Positions 45,680 through 57,716 of a stretch of 64,000 nucleotides of DNA are shown one piece after another (the stretch's first letter is position 1; each line of letters begins with the position of its first letter). Position numbers and translations under genes: made by a program. Location of the stretch: contig CM043964.1 in assembly GCA_014529385.2 (NCBI GenBank), positions 133,026,420-133,090,419 of the forward strand, in the 5' to 3' direction. Under the pieces are notes generated by a model. The model made no database searches. It worked only from the letters and a program-made list of their open reading frames with translations, and was not told the origin of the DNA. The stretch comes from Adiantum capillus-veneris. Taxonomy: Eukaryota > Streptophyta > Polypodiopsida > Polypodiales > Pteridaceae.

Positions 45680-48600
45680 ATGGCTTTCTCTTATCCGGAC
45701 TTTCATGGAAGAAGTGATGAAGATGTGGAGGACTTTCTGGAAAAGATGGAGGTTGCCTGCATTAGCAACCAGATTCATGAACCGGCGCAAATGTTACGTC
45801 TTATCCAAATTTGTTTGAAGAGTGATGCACGAGCTTGGTCCAAAGCATTTGAAGAGGAGTTGCGTTTGGCTGATCCACCTATAAGATTGAGTTGGGACAA
45901 TCTAAGGCATGGATTGGAAGTGGAGTTTGTGAAGATAGAAGATCCTGACAAAGTGTGGCAAGAAGTACAAGGTTTGGTGCAAAAGGAAGGTGAGCCAGTA
46001 GATGCGTACATACGTAAGTTCTCATTGGCATGGGAGCGGATGTGCAAGGCCTTAGCACCACAGGTACCCCCACCTGACATGATGAAGAAGGACAGGTTCT
46101 TGGCTGGTCTTTGGGAGAATATACATTGGAGAGTGGAGCTAAAGAAGCCTAGGACATATGAAGATGCACTAGAGGTAGCAAGGAACAAAGAGTGGAAGCT
46201 GAGGAAAATGAGCCAGTTAGGGGTGGAGTCTTTGCCCATGAGGTCTGAATTTCAGCCTATGAACTCTTTACAAGGTCATATGTCAGGGGTTCATCATGAA
46301 CCTGTGGCTCCTGTTACTACTTAGGTTATGCCAGCAGTAGTCACTACAGCAGTGCAAGATGATGGGCTAAGGCAAGACATGAGGCAAATGGTAGATTTGA
46401 TGAAGAATCTCAGCCTAAACATGCTAGGTCAAGTGGGAAATAATCGAGGTCGAGGGCGGTTTGCAAATCAGCCAGGAGGTGAAGAAAGGCCTAGGAATGG
46501 TGTTGGACAAAGCAATGGTAGGTTTTGGATGCAGACGCCCACATGTTATAATTGTGGAGAGTTGGGTCACATCAGCCCGCAATGTGATCAGCCACCAAGG
46601 ATGGGGGGAGACATGTATCCATTGCCAAGACAGGTGCTAACTAGGTCAAATGATTATGGCATCGAAATTAAGGGAGACGAAGGAACCAGTGGACTGACCC
46701 ACAAGGAAAAGGGAAAGACAAAAGTGCTAAGTGTAGTCACCTTGGAGAAGGCATCAAAGCTAGAGGATACATTAGTGATGCCTATTGGGAAGAGGACCAC
46801 AGAGGAAAAGGAAGGAAGAAGTGCCCCAGGTCTTAGTAAGAAGAAAGGAAAGAGCCATGAAGGCGAGGATGTCAAGGCCAAGAGGAAAAGGAGAGCTCGT
46901 CGAACGTTTCATGTTTCAGATTTTCCACTAGGGGATGGGCAATTAAGCTATGACTTGAAGGAGGATCTGACGAGCAGGAAGGCAGATGTTACTTTTGGGC
47001 AGCTTATAGAGATGGTGCCTAAGCTAAAGCGATAGCGGAAGAGGATGGTTAACCCAATGGAGAAAGAGCCAGAGAGAGGTTCAGTGAAGGTGTTGGCAAT
47101 GGACGAGCTACCAGACATTTGTCCAATAGTAGATGTGTGGCATAAAAGGAAAAATTTGGGACAAGGTTATGTGGATGGCGGAGCCCAAATATGCGTCATA
47201 GCACACTCATGCGTTGAGAATATGGGTCTCACATTGGCTGGGGTGTCAGGTTTTCGGATCAGATTGGCAAACCATCAAAAAGTAAAATGCTTGGGTGTTG
47301 TAAAGAGCTTAGAAGTGGAGGCATATGATGCAAAGGCAGTGGTTGATTTTCATGTGATGCCAGCAGGGTTGGGAGCATATCCTATTATACTGGGCAGACC
47401 ATGGTTACGTGCAGTGGGAGCTGTTCAAGATTGGCGACATGGTACGATTAGCCTCTATGGAAAGACATGTACCAAGAAGCTTTATAATATGGACACAAGG
47501 AAACGATTAGAGGAGCTTTATGAAGATGAGGATGAGTCTAGTGATGAAGAATCTTCCACGGTGACAGATGAGGACAGTGATAGCACTACCAGCAGTGATG
47601 AGGATGCTGATGTTGCATTTCTTTTGATGGATAAAGAAATCCAGGAGTGTGGTTTAGTCGCATTTGCGAATGAGGTTGAAGATGAAAGTGAAGGGCCTTA
47701 TGAAGTGATTGAAGGGCTGATGCAAACCAAGGTTGAGTTGTCAAAGAAGCAGGAATTAATGACGCAAATGATTAGTGGAGACCTCTCAGCTATGGAGAAG
47801 GATATATATTTGCATATGCTGGCTAGTTTTCCTGATTTGTTCATTACTTCATATGAAGAGATCAGAGGGTTCAAGGGTGAAGAGATGCATATAGAGCTGA
47901 AAGAAGGTGCTAAGCCAGTGCGGCAAAGGCTAAGAAGGATGGGTCAAGAGAAAATGGAAGCCTTGCGGGTAGAGGTGGACAAGTTATTGAAGGCAGGGTT
48001 CATAGTTCCAGTGGAGACCACAGAATGGGTGAGTCCAGTTGTAGTCAGTCCAAAGAAGGATGGGAAGTGGAGAATTTGTGTGGATTTTAAACCCTTAAAC
48101 GCAGCCACTAAGAAGAACCCATATCCTCTTCCATTCATCGATCAGGTCTTGGATTCAGTGGCAGGTTATGAGAGGTACAGTGTGTGTGATGGTTTTTCAG
48201 GCTATTTTCAATTGAAGATTGCTCTTAAAGACCGCACAAAGACAACTTTTATTACGCCATGGGGCTGCTATTGCTACACAGTATTGCCATTTGGGTTGTC
48301 AAATGGACCTTCCTTCTATCAAGAGAGAGCAAATTGGGTGTTGGAACCATTCATTGGTAGTAGTTGTGTTAAAGCTTTTATGGATGACTTCTGTGTCTAT
48401 AGCAGTAGGGCTGATCACCATGAGAAGCTGCAGATGGTATTGGCTCGATATGATGAATGTGGAGGACAACTAAATCCAAAGAAATGTCATCTAGCACAGC
48501 CAAGGGTGAAGTTATTGGGCCATATGGTGTCAGAAAATGGCATTGAGGCTGATCCAGATAAGGTGAAGTCTATTATTCTTCTTCCATCACCTATGAGTAC

Positions 48601-51026
48601 AAAGCAATTGGCAACCTTTATACACAAAGTGAAGTACATGGCACGGTTTATTCCATTGTCTTCGCAGCTTCTTTATCCATTAAAGCAAGTGGCAAAGCAT
48701 GATCCATTGCAATGGGATGACAAGTGTGAAGAAGTGTTTCAAGAGGTGTTAGGGGGGTTGTCAGCCATGCAGGCTCTTGATTGGGAGAAATTTTTTTATG
48801 TAAATCCATCAGTAGGGGATGATGCCATTGGAGCTATGCTATTGCAAAAGCGGAAGGGTAGCCAGTATATGAGGCCAGTGTATTGTGCAAGCCGAGTGAA
48901 GTTGGTAGCGGAGAGAAAGTTATCGGAAGTAGAGCTAGTGATGGCCAGTGTAATATTTGCTTGTCGACGATTTCGTCATTACTTGCTACCACGGCCTTTT
49001 GTTTTCTTGACGAGTTATGCCTTTTTGCCACAGTTAATTAATGGTATTAACATGTCAAATGTGGTGAAGAAATGGGTAATTGAGCTGCAAGAGTTTGAGT
49101 TCTCTTTTCTAGTGGACGATAGTACAAGGGCTACCCTAGCTGATTTGTTGACCTACAAGGAGAATCCCCTTATTGTTAAGGAAGAGGTGGTGAGAAAGGT
49201 AGTTGAAGAAGTTCCATAGATCAGCAATGCACATGTGTTGTTCTTTGATGGTTCATACAGAAAGAGCCACGATGCAGCTTCAGGGGGTATAGCACTTTAT
49301 GATCCAGAGGGGAAGCTAGTATGCAAGAGAGGGTTCAAATTGGATGCGCATAGTAGCAATGAGGCTGAATATGCTACATTGGAAGCCAGATTACACATTT
49401 GTTTGAAGCATGGGGTTCGAAGGTTGAGCATAAAAGGTGATGCCTTGTTAGTGGTGAAGCAAGTGCTGGGTGTGTGGAAGAGCAAGAACACCTCATTGAA
49501 GGAAATGTGCTTTAGAATTAAAGGCCTGTTAAAAAAGTTTGAAGCATGGATCATCAGACACATTGAACGTGCTCTAAATGGAGAGGCACATGAAGCAGCT
49601 CAAGGCATGATTGGGGAGCTATTTGTGTTGAGGACCACTTTACCTCTTTATCATGGCCGGGAAAGTTTGGCTCAAGAAGAGGAGTTTTTGCTAACAGGAA
49701 TCATTCCAAAGGAGATTCAGAAGTCTAAGAAGTATGGATTTGTGCGTAGAGCATACAGGTACAAATTGATTGGTGATGTCTTATACATGAAAGGGGATGA
49801 TCTCGTGTTGAGACGTGTACCTTGGCGGGAGGAGCTTTACAGAGTGTTGGAAGAGAATCATGAAGGCGCATGTGGTGGCCATTTTGCTCTAAAGATCACC
49901 TTGCATAAGATTTTGCAAGAGGGGTATGTATGTCCTAGTTTGCACAAGGATGTTCACCATTGGTGTAGGTCTTGCAATAGGTGTCAAGCATTGGGGAAGA
50001 GAGTGTTGAAGCCAGAGCTACGAAAAACCATTATGGCGTTTGATGTGTTTGAAAAGTGGGGGATTGATGCAATAGGCCCGTTACCTATCACAAGCAGGGG
50101 CAAAAGCTATATCTTGACGGCATTGGACTATATCTCTAGATGGGCAGAGGCTATAGCAGTAAAACAGATCACTGCAAAGGATGTGGCAAAATTAGTGTAT
50201 GATGAAATATGTTGCAAGTTTGGGGTGCCATTAGAGCTACTTTCAGATAAGGGGCCAGGATTTAGAGCTAAACTGCTAGACTTCTTATGCACAAAGATGA
50301 AGATTAGGCACCAGCATACCACTCCTTATTACCCACAGTGTAATGGCTTAAATGAAAGATTAAATGGTGAGTTGGTACATATTCTTTCGAAAGTGACAGA
50401 GCACCTAGGAAAGAATTGGGATTTGGAATTGCCTAGTGCATTATGGGCTTACCGTACTTCGGTGAAGACAGGTACAGGGTTTACTCCATTTCATTTGGTG
50501 TATGGAAAAGAAGCACTATTTCCTGTGGAAGTAGAGTTGCCTGCAATCAAGATGTTAGAAAAGTTGCTTGGGCCGCCTAGTGATGCATTCAAAGAGAGGC
50601 TCTTGCAGTTACAAGAGGTCCAGTTGGATAGGATGAGCGCATTGGAGCATTATGGGTAGATGCAGGATAAGGCTTTGGCAAAGATAAATGAACAGGTCAA
50701 AAGTAAGGGTATCAAGAAATATGACTTGGTTTTGCGCTACAACAGTAAGCTGGACAACACCTTCCAAAAGAAGTTTCAAATTAAGTGGGAAGGCCCTTTC
50801 AAGGTAGTGGAGTGTTTTCCAAATGGCACATATCAGCTGGCTAACCTTGGATGGTGTTCTACATAAGTCAAGGGTAAATGGGTTGTGTCTTAAATTGTAT
50901 CATGCTAGATTGATGATGGTGGAGCAAGATGAGCTGTCTGTGGAGCAAGCAATGTTGGTGAAGGATGAGGAGACCTGTGATGCGGTGAGTCTCATATCTC
51001 TCTTTGCTGCTACTGATCATGAATGA
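45680..51026 (+). pseudogene. Gag-Pol polyprotein of Tat-like element F with four UAG codons
   Basis: A single frame runs from 45680 to about 50860, interrupted only by UAG at 46322-46324, 47033-47035, 49217-49219 and 50657-50659. A one-base shift near 50846 then moves the C-terminus to the frame ending at 51026. Gag core: residues 1-180 (FPDFHGRSDEDVEDFLEKM form near the start); zinc knuckle CYNCGELGHISPQC at 46544-46585; protease with VDGGAQICVI (Asp codon 47174); RT with VDFKPLN, LPFGLSNGP and FMDDF (48377-48391); classical RNase H to about 49150; a second, archaeal-type RNase H (FFDGSYR, SSNEAEY, KGDALLV) at about 49240-49600; integrase with HHCC (49855-49995) and DDE core (WGIDAIGPLP, SDKGPGF, NGLNERLN). 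The second UAG lies exactly between gag and protease. Confidence 0.9.
49238..49615 (+). other. Second (archaeal-type) RNase H domain of element F
   Basis: FFDGSYR provides the first Asp, NEAEY the Glu and GDALLV the second Asp. At the fourth position the usual N..AD motif reads NGEAHEA, so His replaces the expected Asp. Dual RNase H is characteristic of the plant Tat lineage. It starts just after the third UAG. Confidence 0.8.
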
Positions 51027-51035
51027 TCTAGCAGG

Positions 51036-51050
51036 CTAGGGGATGGGCAA
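51036..51050 (+). other. Polypurine tract of element F
   Basis: ggctaggggatgggcaa lies four bases before the 3' LTR. Confidence 0.6.
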
Positions 51051-51054
51051 ATTA

Positions 51055-52189
51055 TGTCAGGAGTTTTTTGGAGCAAGGGATTGCTCATATGTACATATAC
51101 ATGCATGGTGCATCAAATAAAGAATTGCCCATTTTTCAGAGGCAGGTGGTTACGTGGGCCCCACATGTGTACAGGTAGGACAACATGTACATAGTGAATC
51201 GATTTTCACTATTACTAGTACCACTGTGTTTTTTCTACAATAAGGAGGATTTGGTAGCGCGTAAAACTTCTTGAGGAAGCTATCCGCGGGCCGACGACAT
51301 GAGGTCAGCAGGTGCGTCAGATGGCATCTAGTGGCGTCAGGAGGGCGAACGAGGTCAATATTTGCACGCGGATGAGGACGGACACAACGTGGGTGTTTTC
51401 TTGTGAGAGTTATGCAGAAAGGTCATCATTAGGACCACTTTTTGGGGCCACTTCACGTGGTGGCGAGATGAATTATTGGAAAAAAGTTGAGTGCCAGGTG
51501 TGCGAATGATGCAAAAAGGTGACAACTATGCACTGCGAGGTCAGTTTTTGGCCTGTTCGGGGTCCGTTTGAGGTCATCTAAAAGGCCAAGGGTGCCCAAC
51601 TAAAAAATCTAAGTGTGGGAACTGAAAAAACAGGGATAAGACCAGAAAAAACGTGGAGAAGAGAGGAGGAACAGCCGCAGCTGTGTTTTTGCTCATTTTG
51701 GAGCCTGTTTTGGCCGTAAACTGCTCATCCGAGGCCGGATTTGAGCACTTTGACATTGTAGACTGGGGTTTTGGGCTGTTCCGGACGCGATGGCGCTGTC
51801 CATTTTTCCAAATTCCTCACTCTTTTCCTGCTATTTTTCTGTGTAAGTTTCTCCTATGAGCGAAGTTTCTACTCTAGTTTGTGATTGTATCTGGCTTATT
51901 TTACCCATGTTGTGTGAGCTATTTGCCCCATTGGTGTTGGCCCAAGCTCAATTGTATCTAAACATCAGAAATTATCCTCTTTTGAGCTGAGTTTTTTGGG
52001 TGTGTGTGTCTGTGTGGAGTGGGCAAGTGGATAGTCTCTCTCCTCTCACTCCAGAGGTGTGTTCCCTGTCTTGGCGAGGTGTGTTGTGTAAGCCGAGTGG
52101 TGCCCCATAGTGTGTGTGTGTGTGTATCTTCCCAAGAGTGTGTGCCGTGTCGTTATAGAGGCGCAGTGTGTGTTTTCATCCCGCTCACA
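51055..52189 (+). repeat. 3' LTR of element F
   Basis: It begins tgtcaggag and ends cccgctcaca, followed by gcgc of the target duplication and then CACTA subterminal sequence. Confidence 0.9.
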
Positions 52190-52530
52190 GCGCTTATACC
52201 GAGGCCAAAACCTGCAAAAAAAATTTGGGCAGAGAGGTTTGGCTGTTGCTGCTGCATATACTGCAGCAACAGAAACCAACCGTTTCTGCCCAAAGGAAGA
52301 GTGCAAAAGCAACCACACTCCACCTTTTTGATTTTTGGACAGAGAGAAGTATTGAATGCTGCCGCATGTGCTGCTAGCAGCACTCTCTATCCAAAGGAGA
52401 AGTGAAAAAGCAATTGCGCTCCACTTATGTGCAGAGAGAGTTAGTTGCTACTGCTACATGTACTGAAGAAGCATAAACCAACTCTCGCTACTCAAAAGAG
52501 GAGTGAAAAAGCTACGACACTCCACTACTC
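52190..52530. repeat. Hairpin-forming tandem repeats in the CACTA B 3' region
   Basis: Three diverged units of about 100 bp each run from a cagagag block to an aagagtg...ctccac block (about 52221-52326, 52332-52424, 52428-52525). Unit 1 folds into a hairpin: tttgggcaga (52224-52233) pairs with tctgcccaaa (52285-52294), and ctgttgctgc (52243-52252) with gcagcaacag (52263-52272). Units 2 and 3 keep weaker versions. No coding role is seen. Confidence 0.65.
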
Positions 52531-52587
52531 TGTTTCTCGCTAAAGAGCGAATTCAAGAACTGTTGATCAAGTACTTATTCAACATTA

Positions 52588-52880
52588 CAAACCATAACCA
52601 TAACCATAACCATAACCAAATCTTTGTCAACCCTACACAATAAGCATAACCAAGTTTTTCTCAACCATAAGCATAAAACAATAAGCATAACCAAGTCTTT
52701 GTCAACCATAAGCATAACCAAATCTTTGTCAACCATAAGCATAAAACAATAAGCACAACCAAATCTTTGTTAACCATAAGCATAAAACAATAAGCATAAC
52801 CATAAACATAACCATAACCATAACCATAAGCATAAGCATAACCAAATCTTTGTCAATCCTAAACAATAAGCATAACAAAA
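52588..52880. repeat. (AACCAT)n-derived minisatellite
   Basis: Hexamer aaccat and its variant aagcat repeat throughout, interspersed with caaatctttgtc blocks, giving higher-order units of about 27-30 bp. It is not the plant telomere repeat. Confidence 0.8.
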
Positions 52881-53219
52881 CTGAATTGCACCAACAATCG
52901 GGGAAGTCCGTCTACAACAAGTCATACCATAACTTCATTTACCAATCCAAAACCATATCATAAATGGATTACAAACAACTTGACTTCATTTCATAACTCA
53001 ATCCATATATAATCACAACATAAATCCATCTATCTGCTAACCGACCATGAACAGATAACAAAAAGTAAAAACATGTAACTATAAGTGTAAATATCGGTAT
53101 ATATACAATCATGAATATACACAAAACTAGCTACCAATACAAATCTATGAACTCTGTCCCTCAAGGCAAGGCCTCCCAGTCGACGGCCTCTCCCTCCTCC
53201 GCTAGCTGTGTCAAAAGAG
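52881..53219. other. AT-rich 3' region of CACTA B, no gene
   Basis: The sequence between the minisatellite and the end of the TNPA-like gene holds no recognised feature beyond AT-richness. Confidence 0.5.
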
Positions 53220-54280
53220 CTACAAGCCCATGCTTGTAGCCATCTTCTTCTCCTCTCGACGTGTAGGAGGACGCTTCATTGCAAGTTCCTGCAAATCAAA
53301 CACTTAATAATAAATAAATATGAAAATAACACATATACATTTAGTTAATCAAAGCGTTTTTATGATACTTACAAACTCGTGGCGAAGCGTGTCGTATCCT
53401 CCACTCCCAGGTGTGATGATCCAGTAGAATCTAAACGTGCTCTGGCTGCCTCTCTCTGCTGTTGGAATCGCTCAGGATGCTCCGTCAGCTCTCTACCAAT
53501 CACTGTCCACTCCTCTGCGTCCAACCATGCCGCTTCGGCTCATTGTTCCTGAATTTGTCTCTGGCCTCTGATCGACGATGTGACATGGTGCCAATCGCCA
53601 CGCCCAAGATCCAGTCATTCGAGACTGTTTGTACCCCTCTGTCGGCCTGTACTCCTATGAATGGCCTCAACGATGTAGTTTTTCCTCTCCTGATCCTGAG
53701 CATCTCAATGCTCCATCACAGAATGGCCAAACTGCACTATGCAAATCTGTCGTATCCTCTGTCGCATGGCCTTTCCGACTGTATCCATGACCACAGCTCC
53801 GTCTCTGGTCGTATATATACCCTGCTAGGATCATGCTCATGTGATCCCCAAGGTGTACGTGGTGTGCTCTCTGGTGAACTGTCTACTGAAGAGAGCGGTG
53901 GACGCGCTCTCGGTGGTGTGGAAGCATTGGTAGCACTATCACCACAACAACCACCGCCTCCAGAAGAGACACCTGAACGACACCTAGACCGTCTCGAAGA
54001 AGACCGGCCACTCCTCGGTGTAATTGGTACACTCGTCGGAGGTGTAGAGCCGATCGGACTCGGGACACACTAGTCAAGGGGGTAGGAGGCACACTAGTTC
54101 TAGGTGTAGGACCAGATGTACTAGGTCTGGAGGTGCCTACACCCCAAAGAGCCTGCATCTGAGCAATCTGCTCAGGTGTAAACTGCGACAAGGAGCTACC
54201 CATCTGCTCGGAGTTGACATGCCGGCCGGAGTGACTGGGAAACTAAAGTCTGGAGAGTATGTATAGTCGTCGTCGGCCAT
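53220..54280 (-). pseudogene. TNPA-like second gene of CACTA B (En/Spm-type transposase partner)
   Basis: The start at 54280 gives MADDDYTYSPDFSFP, then after a frameshift SQFTPEQIAQMQALWG and a Pro/Ser/Thr-rich linker. The central block (RTPWGSHEHDPSRVYTTRDG, TVGKAMRQRIRQ) and a block with SEARDKFRNNEPKR resemble the plant En/Spm (Ptta) transposase family. A WTVIGRELTEHPERF region precedes GSGGYDTLRHEF. An 84-bp GT/AG intron (53289-53372) joins this to ELAMKRPPTRREEKKMATS and a stop at 53220. At least three frameshifts and a stop break it. In En/Spm this protein binds subterminal repeats; here that role is inferred from position and family resemblance. Copy A lacks this part because of T1. 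Confidence 0.6.
53289..53372 (-). other. Intron of the TNPA-like gene
   Basis: The minus strand starts GTAAGTAT and ends TTTGCAG, 84 bp, AT-rich. The join keeps the frame DTLRHEF to ELAMK. Confidence 0.7.
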
Positions 54281-56280
54281 GGATGCAAAACTTAAATTCA
54301 AAGAACAACAGAAATACGTCAATTCACTATTCAACAACTTAAGCAATACAAATAACATAAAAAACGAAACTGTAACAAAAATCACTATACTTAATTGCTG
54401 TCGCAAGTGTTCATTACAAATTACATCTTAACAAAAATCAGTGGTCATTCTCTCATCTTCTATGAGAGCTGATGCGCCAAAAATATCTATATCAATCTGT
54501 ACTTCCGCATCTTCATCATCAAACTCCACTTTGTTATCGCTCTCCGCATTTAGCGTGTCATCTCCATGTTCTGATTCTGGCATTTGTTGATCGTTGACCT
54601 CTAATTCAAAATCCTCGTCCGTCTACCGTGGCTCTGATTCTTGCAACTGTTCAACCTCTATATCCAATCCTTCACACACTTGTTTGCTCCGTGGAGCAAC
54701 TTGAACGACAAACTGCCAGCGTGGTTTAGACAAATTTTCTTCATCCTTCTCATTCCATACTGGATCTATTGTGAACACAACTTGTTCACAATGCTGCGGA
54801 AGTACAAATGTATCCCGAGCATCTGTCCACACCCGCCTGAGAAGCTCACTTGAATTAATCCACTCTTATCTTTGCGTACAGTTGTATTAGGCCCACTAGT
54901 AATAACTCTGAACCACTTGACATCAAAGATAAAAGTATCAAACTTTCTGAAGCTAATCTTCAAAATGTCTTGGATGTAGCCAAAGTATTCAAGCTGACAA
55001 ATCTGTGTGTTTTCATCACTGGCATTGGCCCGACTTTCTTGGACGAAGCTTGCTCTAACCCCACTATCGAAGGTCACCCTTCGTTCTTCTATCCGCTACA
55101 CTCTAAAGTGTCTCCCATGGGACCACAAAGCTCCGTATTTGTGATACTACAAGCACATAAATCACATAGTTTAGGGTTTACTAAAGCAATGTAGACCATA
55201 TGGATTTTTAAAAAAGAAGTTGTAGAAATACTTAAATGCCAGTCGCAACCCCTTGACATCTCCTCCTCTTCTTCAGTAATCAACACTCTGTTCCGCTTTG
55301 CCTCCGAAATTTGTTGCATCTAACCATCTACCAGTAGGAAAGTCTGGCAGCTTCTGAAGATGGTTAGGATAAGGCAGGTTCCTAGTGGCACGATTGCGCT
55401 TGAACTGCAAACGTTATGTAATATGTCGTTGCTTTTCCTCTTCCTAATTCTCTAACCACTTTTGCAATGCCTCTGAGTTGAGTAGACAGAATCTCATAAC
55501 CTTTTCTCGCATTCTGAGATCCATCTTTCTCATTATGCCTTGTCCTTGCGGCTCGTCCCCTGTAACCTTAGCGTTGATCTCATTAGTCCACAATCGGGGC
55601 ATCTCTAGATCAATTGAACCCAAGAACTCACTGATGAAAACTAGAGACTCTTGAACAAGCCATCCTTCATCCATGCTACCCTTAGGACGAGCTCTTTGAC
55701 GAACGAACCCCTTTAAAGTCTTCATGAATCTCTCCAAGAAGAACATCCATCTGCTGTTGACGGTTCCAGCAACTGCAACTTCATCGACCACATGCACAAG
55801 CAAATGCATTTGGATGGTAAGAATGTTCGTTGGAAAATACTTCTCCACCATACACTCTGCTTCTATTCCATTCAAGTGAGTTGCATCTATGATGTCTTTT
55901 CTTATCTCTTTTGATGAGATCCAACACACTAGCTCACTAATTTTATAAATAGTACATCTGATGTCATCTGTCAGACAATCTTTTATGGCAACTGGTAAGA
56001 TAAACTATAAAAATTTGTGCCAATCATGCGACTTAAGCCCACTAAGATTGTTATCTCTAGTAAAGGCCGTTTTCAAACATCGCATGCACCGAGTAGGAGT
56101 ATGGAAAGAAGATATGGTCTTCTTCACTTGTTGCTCTTCAGCACGACTCAAAACACATGGACCTTTTGGAATAGCATACGCTCCATTGGACTTTAGTCGA
56201 GCCCACATCTCTGGCATTCAACCCACAGCCTGTAGGTCATCTCTCTGAGCTTTGCTTTCCCTTTTTCCAGTAATGGTCTT

Positions 56281-56670
56281 CCATATGATCTCTCCCACAT
56301 TCTTAAAAATGTGCATTGGGTCGAGCAGATAATTAATAAGCAAATCACGCCAGTACGGCAGTTCGTGAAAAATAGAAAATCTCTTCATGCCGGATGGGTT
56401 AAAATCTCCACTTTGTAGCCACATGTTCTTCCGGTCACTCGCCTTTAGTGGATGCATGTCGTGTTTACATATGTCTTCATTTGATCTCTCCCACATTCTT
56501 AAAATGTGCATTGTGGTCGAGCAGATAAGTAATAAGCAAATCACGCCAGTAGGCAGTTCGTGAAAAATAGAAAATCTCTTCATAGCGGATGGGGACGTTA
56601 AAATCTCCCATTTGTAGCCACCTGTCATTCCGGTCATGCCTTTAGTGGTGCAGTCGTGTTTACATATGGT
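56281..56670 (-). repeat. Tandem duplication inside tnp2 of CACTA B
   Basis: Two adjacent blocks of about 195 bp both start with gatctctcccacattcttaaaa and end tcgtgtttacatatg. The second block carries extra indels. Copy A has one block (7219-7411). Confidence 0.85.
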
Positions 56671-57637
56671 TTTGGCCCACGTACCTCATGCCCTTCAGGC
56701 AAAAAAATCAACCATGCTCTTCGTAGACTGTCTTGCCTAGGTAATCAGAGCGGCGAAAGCCAAGTCGAGGACCACATTTTGGACATGCATGATTCCTAGA
56801 GATAGCTCAAGCCTGCTGTAAACAATAAAGAAAGAAATTAGCAGGGCACAATTAGCTATGATGCAGATTTGTAATATAAGTTAAGGTTTCATGATACTAA
56901 CCTGAACACTCACCAAAACCTGGCCAATCGTGCATGGTCCACATAAGAATGCTTGCACATGGGCATGTCGCCGTCCAATCGGTTTGGGACATGTCAACCA
57001 AATCAATCCCTGACCACAATAATTTGAAGCTCTTCTATAAGTGGTGCCTGATAGACGTCCATGTTCTTTGCTTTGTACTTTCCTGGGACAATGAGTGACA
57101 GTAATAGATGGCCTTTCTTGATAGCCAGCCATGGAGAAGATTATAATTCACCAAGCAAATAGGCCATGTGCTCCATGATGAATCGTAATCCAAATGGGTT
57201 TACTCATCCATTGCTAACCCAAAACGGAGTGAACGAGACTCCTCCGCAAATGTAGGCCATTGTTTCTTCTATGTGCTACCATGCACGAGAGTCAGCAGGC
57301 ACGGGCATCACATCATCCGTGGATCTAGTGTTTGTATGCCACGTCATCAAGATGCTATAGACTTGCTCCTGAACATGCTCTTTATTCTTGGAATGATAGG
57401 AAAAGTGTTCAGAACCTTTGCAGGACAATTCTGCCTTGTGTGTCCTCTCTATATCTGTTTGATCCACACTTGGGACACTGTACTAGATCTGTGTACTCAT
57501 TTCAAAAGAGTATACAATCCTTAGGACATGCATGGATTTTATGATAATCCATGCCCAAGCTGGTAAGAATCTTCTTGGCAGCAGGTCGGGAGGGAGGCAT
57601 GTGATTGCCTTCCGGCAAAATTTGCTCGTTTAGCAAC

Positions 57638-57716
57638 CTGTCAATACATCACCACATCAAAAGCCACGATTATTGGTTTGAATTTTGTGTCCATACTAAG
57701 CATACAGTACATTTAC
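57638..57716 (-). other. Intron of tnp2 (copy B)
   Basis: 79 bp, GTAAATG...GACAG on the minus strand, at the same place as the intron in copy A. Confidence 0.65.

Larger units (their letters stand above)
43486..52189 (+). mobile_element. Ty3 element F, Tat-like, complete with two LTRs
   Basis: LTRs lie at 43486-44626 and 51055-52189. The target duplication is gcgc at 43482-43485 and 52190-52193. The primer site follows the 5' LTR at 44633, gag-pol spans 45680 to about 51026, and the purine tract is at 51036-51050. The two LTRs differ by roughly 3% by my own eye count plus a few microsatellite indels. Two RNase H domains in pol point to the Tat lineage. Pol carries four in-frame UAG codons and a late frameshift. 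Confidence 0.9.

Noticed and set aside
45680-50866. Nuclear genetic code with UAG reassigned
   Set aside because: The F-box gene and other elements give no support, and CHG deamination in a silenced element is simpler.
52588-52880. Possible interstitial telomere repeat
   Set aside because: The unit is AACCAT, not the plant CCCTAAA type.
53462-54073. 203-residue plus-strand ORF in CACTA B
   Set aside because: It is antisense to the TNPA-like gene, which has family motifs and an intron on the minus strand.
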